From positions 75,173-139,172 of the forward strand of contig HF993639.1 in assembly GCA_000433915.1 (NCBI GenBank): a stretch of DNA of 64,000 bases. Reading direction: 5' to 3'. The notes beneath the pieces were generated by a model. That model was not told where the DNA came from. It saw nothing but the letters and a program-made list of their open reading frames with translations, and ran no database searches. Shown one piece after another: positions 62,549 to 64,000 of this stretch. Made by a program: the position numbers and the translations under genes. This DNA comes from Clostridium sp. CAG:793 (GTDB lineage: Bacteria > Bacillota > Clostridia > TANB77 > CAG-508). The first letter of the stretch is position 1. Each line of letters begins with the position of its first letter.

Positions 62549-62558
62549 TTTTATTCTC

Positions 62559-63788
62559 CTATTTTTTTAATCGATTCCATACCTCATTAGTTTTTATATA
62601 ATCATTATAATCATTTAATACATTTCCAGAGTATTTATCGAATTCATCAATTAATATGTTAAAATCGTATTCATTAAATATCTCATTTATTTTCGGTATT
62701 GATTTTTCTAGCTTTTCTTTTATTACCTTTATATTTTCGTAATAGTTCTCTTTATCTGTGATATACATTAATAATGGTTTGTATCTTATCCATCCAATTG
62801 TTGCATTATAAAATCTTTTTTCTATTTGATTTTTTTCATTATCTACTTCAGCCTTTTTTAGCTTTGTAGGATACTCTTCTTCCATTATTTCTTTATACAT
62901 TAAAAATCCATCATGGAAATGATATACTGGTACTTTTAATACTTTTGATTCACTCAATTTTGTAGCAAAAAATGTGTCTTCTCCACGTGCATTTGGTGGA
63001 TTAAAAAATGCTGGTATTTTATCTATATGGTTTAAATTTAAACATAATGTTGAACCTGCTACCCATTTTCCACCTTTATATTCTTTTATTTCATAAATTC
63101 CTTTTTCAGATGCTATATCTTCATCCGCATATGTTATTCCATTGTCTTTTACAAGTTTTTCTTTTATTGATTCCCATGATATTATGTCATTACTTATTGC
63201 TTCAATAAAATCTTTAAATTCTTCCTCTGTGATCTTATCTTTTAAATCTATATATGGAATAGGAGAAATATATCCGCAATGATATCCTATTGTAACATCC
63301 GCATATTCAATGTTTTTTATGTGCATATTTATATTATTTTGTTTCTTCCATTCTATTGAATTGTTTTTCTTTATATTTGCAACTGGATATTCATCATCAT
63401 CCCAGAATAATAAATAATCCATATTGTCTCTATACGCAAAATGCATTAATGTATTTCTTCCTCTGGCATGTCCATTTCCAAATAGTAAATTGACATCATC
63501 ATAGTTTAAGTCTGTTCTAGCAATAATTCTCTTCTTTTCTTCTTCTATATCCTCTGGAGTTATGAATTTTATATTTATGTCTTTATATACTGCTGGTATT
63601 ATTTTATAAAATTCTAGTCTATCTGTTCCTCTATAACTTAAATCATATAGTATAAATAATGTTATATTAATTGCTCTATCCAATTTTTTAACCTGTTTAA
63701 TCATTTCTTTATAATAATTGTTTACAATATTACAAACATTTGCTCTTCCTGTTACAAATCCAATTCCAAGTTCTATTGCTTTTTGCAT
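62559..63788 (-). CDS. GT-A-like glycosyltransferase of the surface-polymer unit
   Basis: The 409-residue cytosolic protein has an N-terminal Rossmann-like part and the Asp-rich motif YLLFWDDDEYP near residue 125. In GT-A enzymes the DxD motif binds the metal and nucleotide sugar. Also visible are GYHCGYISPIPY, WVAGSTLCLNL and NARGEDTFFATKL, with a likely catalytic Glu/Asp. The family is not one I can name precisely. Consensus promoter elements and AAAGGAGTATAA stand directly upstream. It is the first gene of a unit with the TagB/F-like gene. Confidence 0.78.
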   Translation of the reverse strand: MQKAIELGIGFVTGRANVCNIVNNYYKEMIKQVKKLDRAINITLFILYDLSYRGTDRLEFYKIIPAVYKDINIKFITPEDIEEEKKRIIARTDLNYDDVNLLFGNGHARGRNTLMHFAYRDNMDYLLFWDDDEYPVANIKKNNSIEWKKQNNINMHIKNIEYADVTIGYHCGYISPIPYIDLKDKITEEEFKDFIEAISNDIISWESIKEKLVKDNGITYADEDIASEKGIYEIKEYKGGKWVAGSTLCLNLNHIDKIPAFFNPPNARGEDTFFATKLSESKVLKVPVYHFHDGFLMYKEIMEEEYPTKLKKAEVDNEKNQIEKRFYNATIGWIRYKPLLMYITDKENYYENIKVIKEKLEKSIPKINEIFNEYDFNILIDEFDKYSGNVLNDYNDYIKTNEVWNRLKK

Positions 63789-63817
63789 ATTTATACTCCT
63801 TTTTTTATCATACTATG

Positions 63818-63846
63818 ATTATATTATCTATTTCTAAAACTGTCAA
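63818..63846 (-). promoter_or_regulatory. Consensus promoter of the surface-polymer unit
   Basis: On the minus strand, TTGACA (63841-63846) and TATAAT (63818-63823) are both perfect and separated by 17 bases, the best sigma-A promoter in the window. Confidence 0.9.
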
Positions 63847-63957
63847 GAAGCCTATATGTAAATTAATTTAATGAATTTCATTGGTAATATTAGTGTATTA
63901 AAATATTTATGATAATAATTAAATTGAGTTAAATTTTATTTTATTATATATAAATAA

Positions 63958-63990
63958 AAAAAGCTATGAAATTAAACTTTCATGGCTTAT
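63958..63990 (-). terminator. Terminator of a gene beyond the window edge
   Basis: AAGCTATGAAA and TTTCATGGCTT pair with one wobble. On the minus strand TTTTTTTATTTAT follows, so an unseen minus-strand gene upstream ends here. Nothing else was seen between 63850 and 63957. Confidence 0.7.
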
Positions 63991-64000
63991 TGATGACTAA

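Overview
The window looks like a chromosome segment of a low-GC, Gram-positive, Clostridia-type bacterium, probably an uncultured host-associated lineage (inference). The evidence is strongly AT-rich third codon positions, AGGAGG-type ribosome sites, the Firmicute order rlmN-prpC-prkC-rsgA-rpe, a dnaG-rpoD operon, a CarD regulator, SpoVB- and YlbJ-like membrane proteins, a TagB/TagF-type polymerase, and type IV pili without an outer-membrane secretin. No rRNA, transposase, integrase or CRISPR array was seen.

Layout. Positions 1-3230 (minus) hold rpoD (cut by the window edge), dnaG and carD. Positions 3430-4985 (plus) hold an isolated cassette of two paralogous orphan genes with clearly higher GC than their surroundings, with its own promoter and terminator. 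Positions 5000-8780 hold dut, feoA, a YgjP-type metallopeptidase and feoB. Positions 8783-21001 (minus) are mostly housekeeping: rimO, a CapA-like protein, rpe, rsgA, the PASTA kinase and its phosphatase, rlmN, a cytosolic transglutaminase-like protein, aspS and an RNA methyltransferase. A second mid-GC orphan lies at 21105-21363, followed by mfd and a TSCPD protein. Positions 25150-30030 hold a YlbJ-like protein, a DUF4364 regulator, proS (without an editing domain), scpB, a microprotein and a ROK kinase.

Positions 30089-40520 (minus) form one type IV pilus locus in transcription order: TPR protein, pilM-pilN fusion, pilO-like, a PilP-position protein, short pilin, prepilin peptidase, two pseudopilins, pilB, pilT, pilC. 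Small membrane proteins, an RpiB-family isomerase and an HD-domain protein follow. Positions 42755-44216 (plus) hold three paralogous miniature XRE-type regulators around the tRNA methyltransferase gene trmL, with operator-like inverted repeats upstream. Then come tRNA-Leu(UAA), a third mid-GC orphan cassette, HU and a SpoVB/MurJ-like flippase.

Positions 47616-50898 hold a lone VirD4/TraG-type coupling ATPase convergent with a winged-helix replication-relaxation-type protein, with no relaxase or other transfer gene nearby. The rest is two pseudouridine synthases, a large GT-C-like membrane protein, leuS, an orphan gluzincin-like HExxH protein, a GltD-like oxidoreductase, a family 4 uracil-DNA glycosylase, a PgeF/YfiH protein and two cell-surface polymer glycosyl/glycerophosphotransferases.

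The most unusual parts are the three mid-GC single-unit cassettes, the solitary VirD4/winged-helix pair, the three-regulator cluster and the HExxH orphan. Functions of these are not established here. All family assignments were made by reading motifs; no database search was run.
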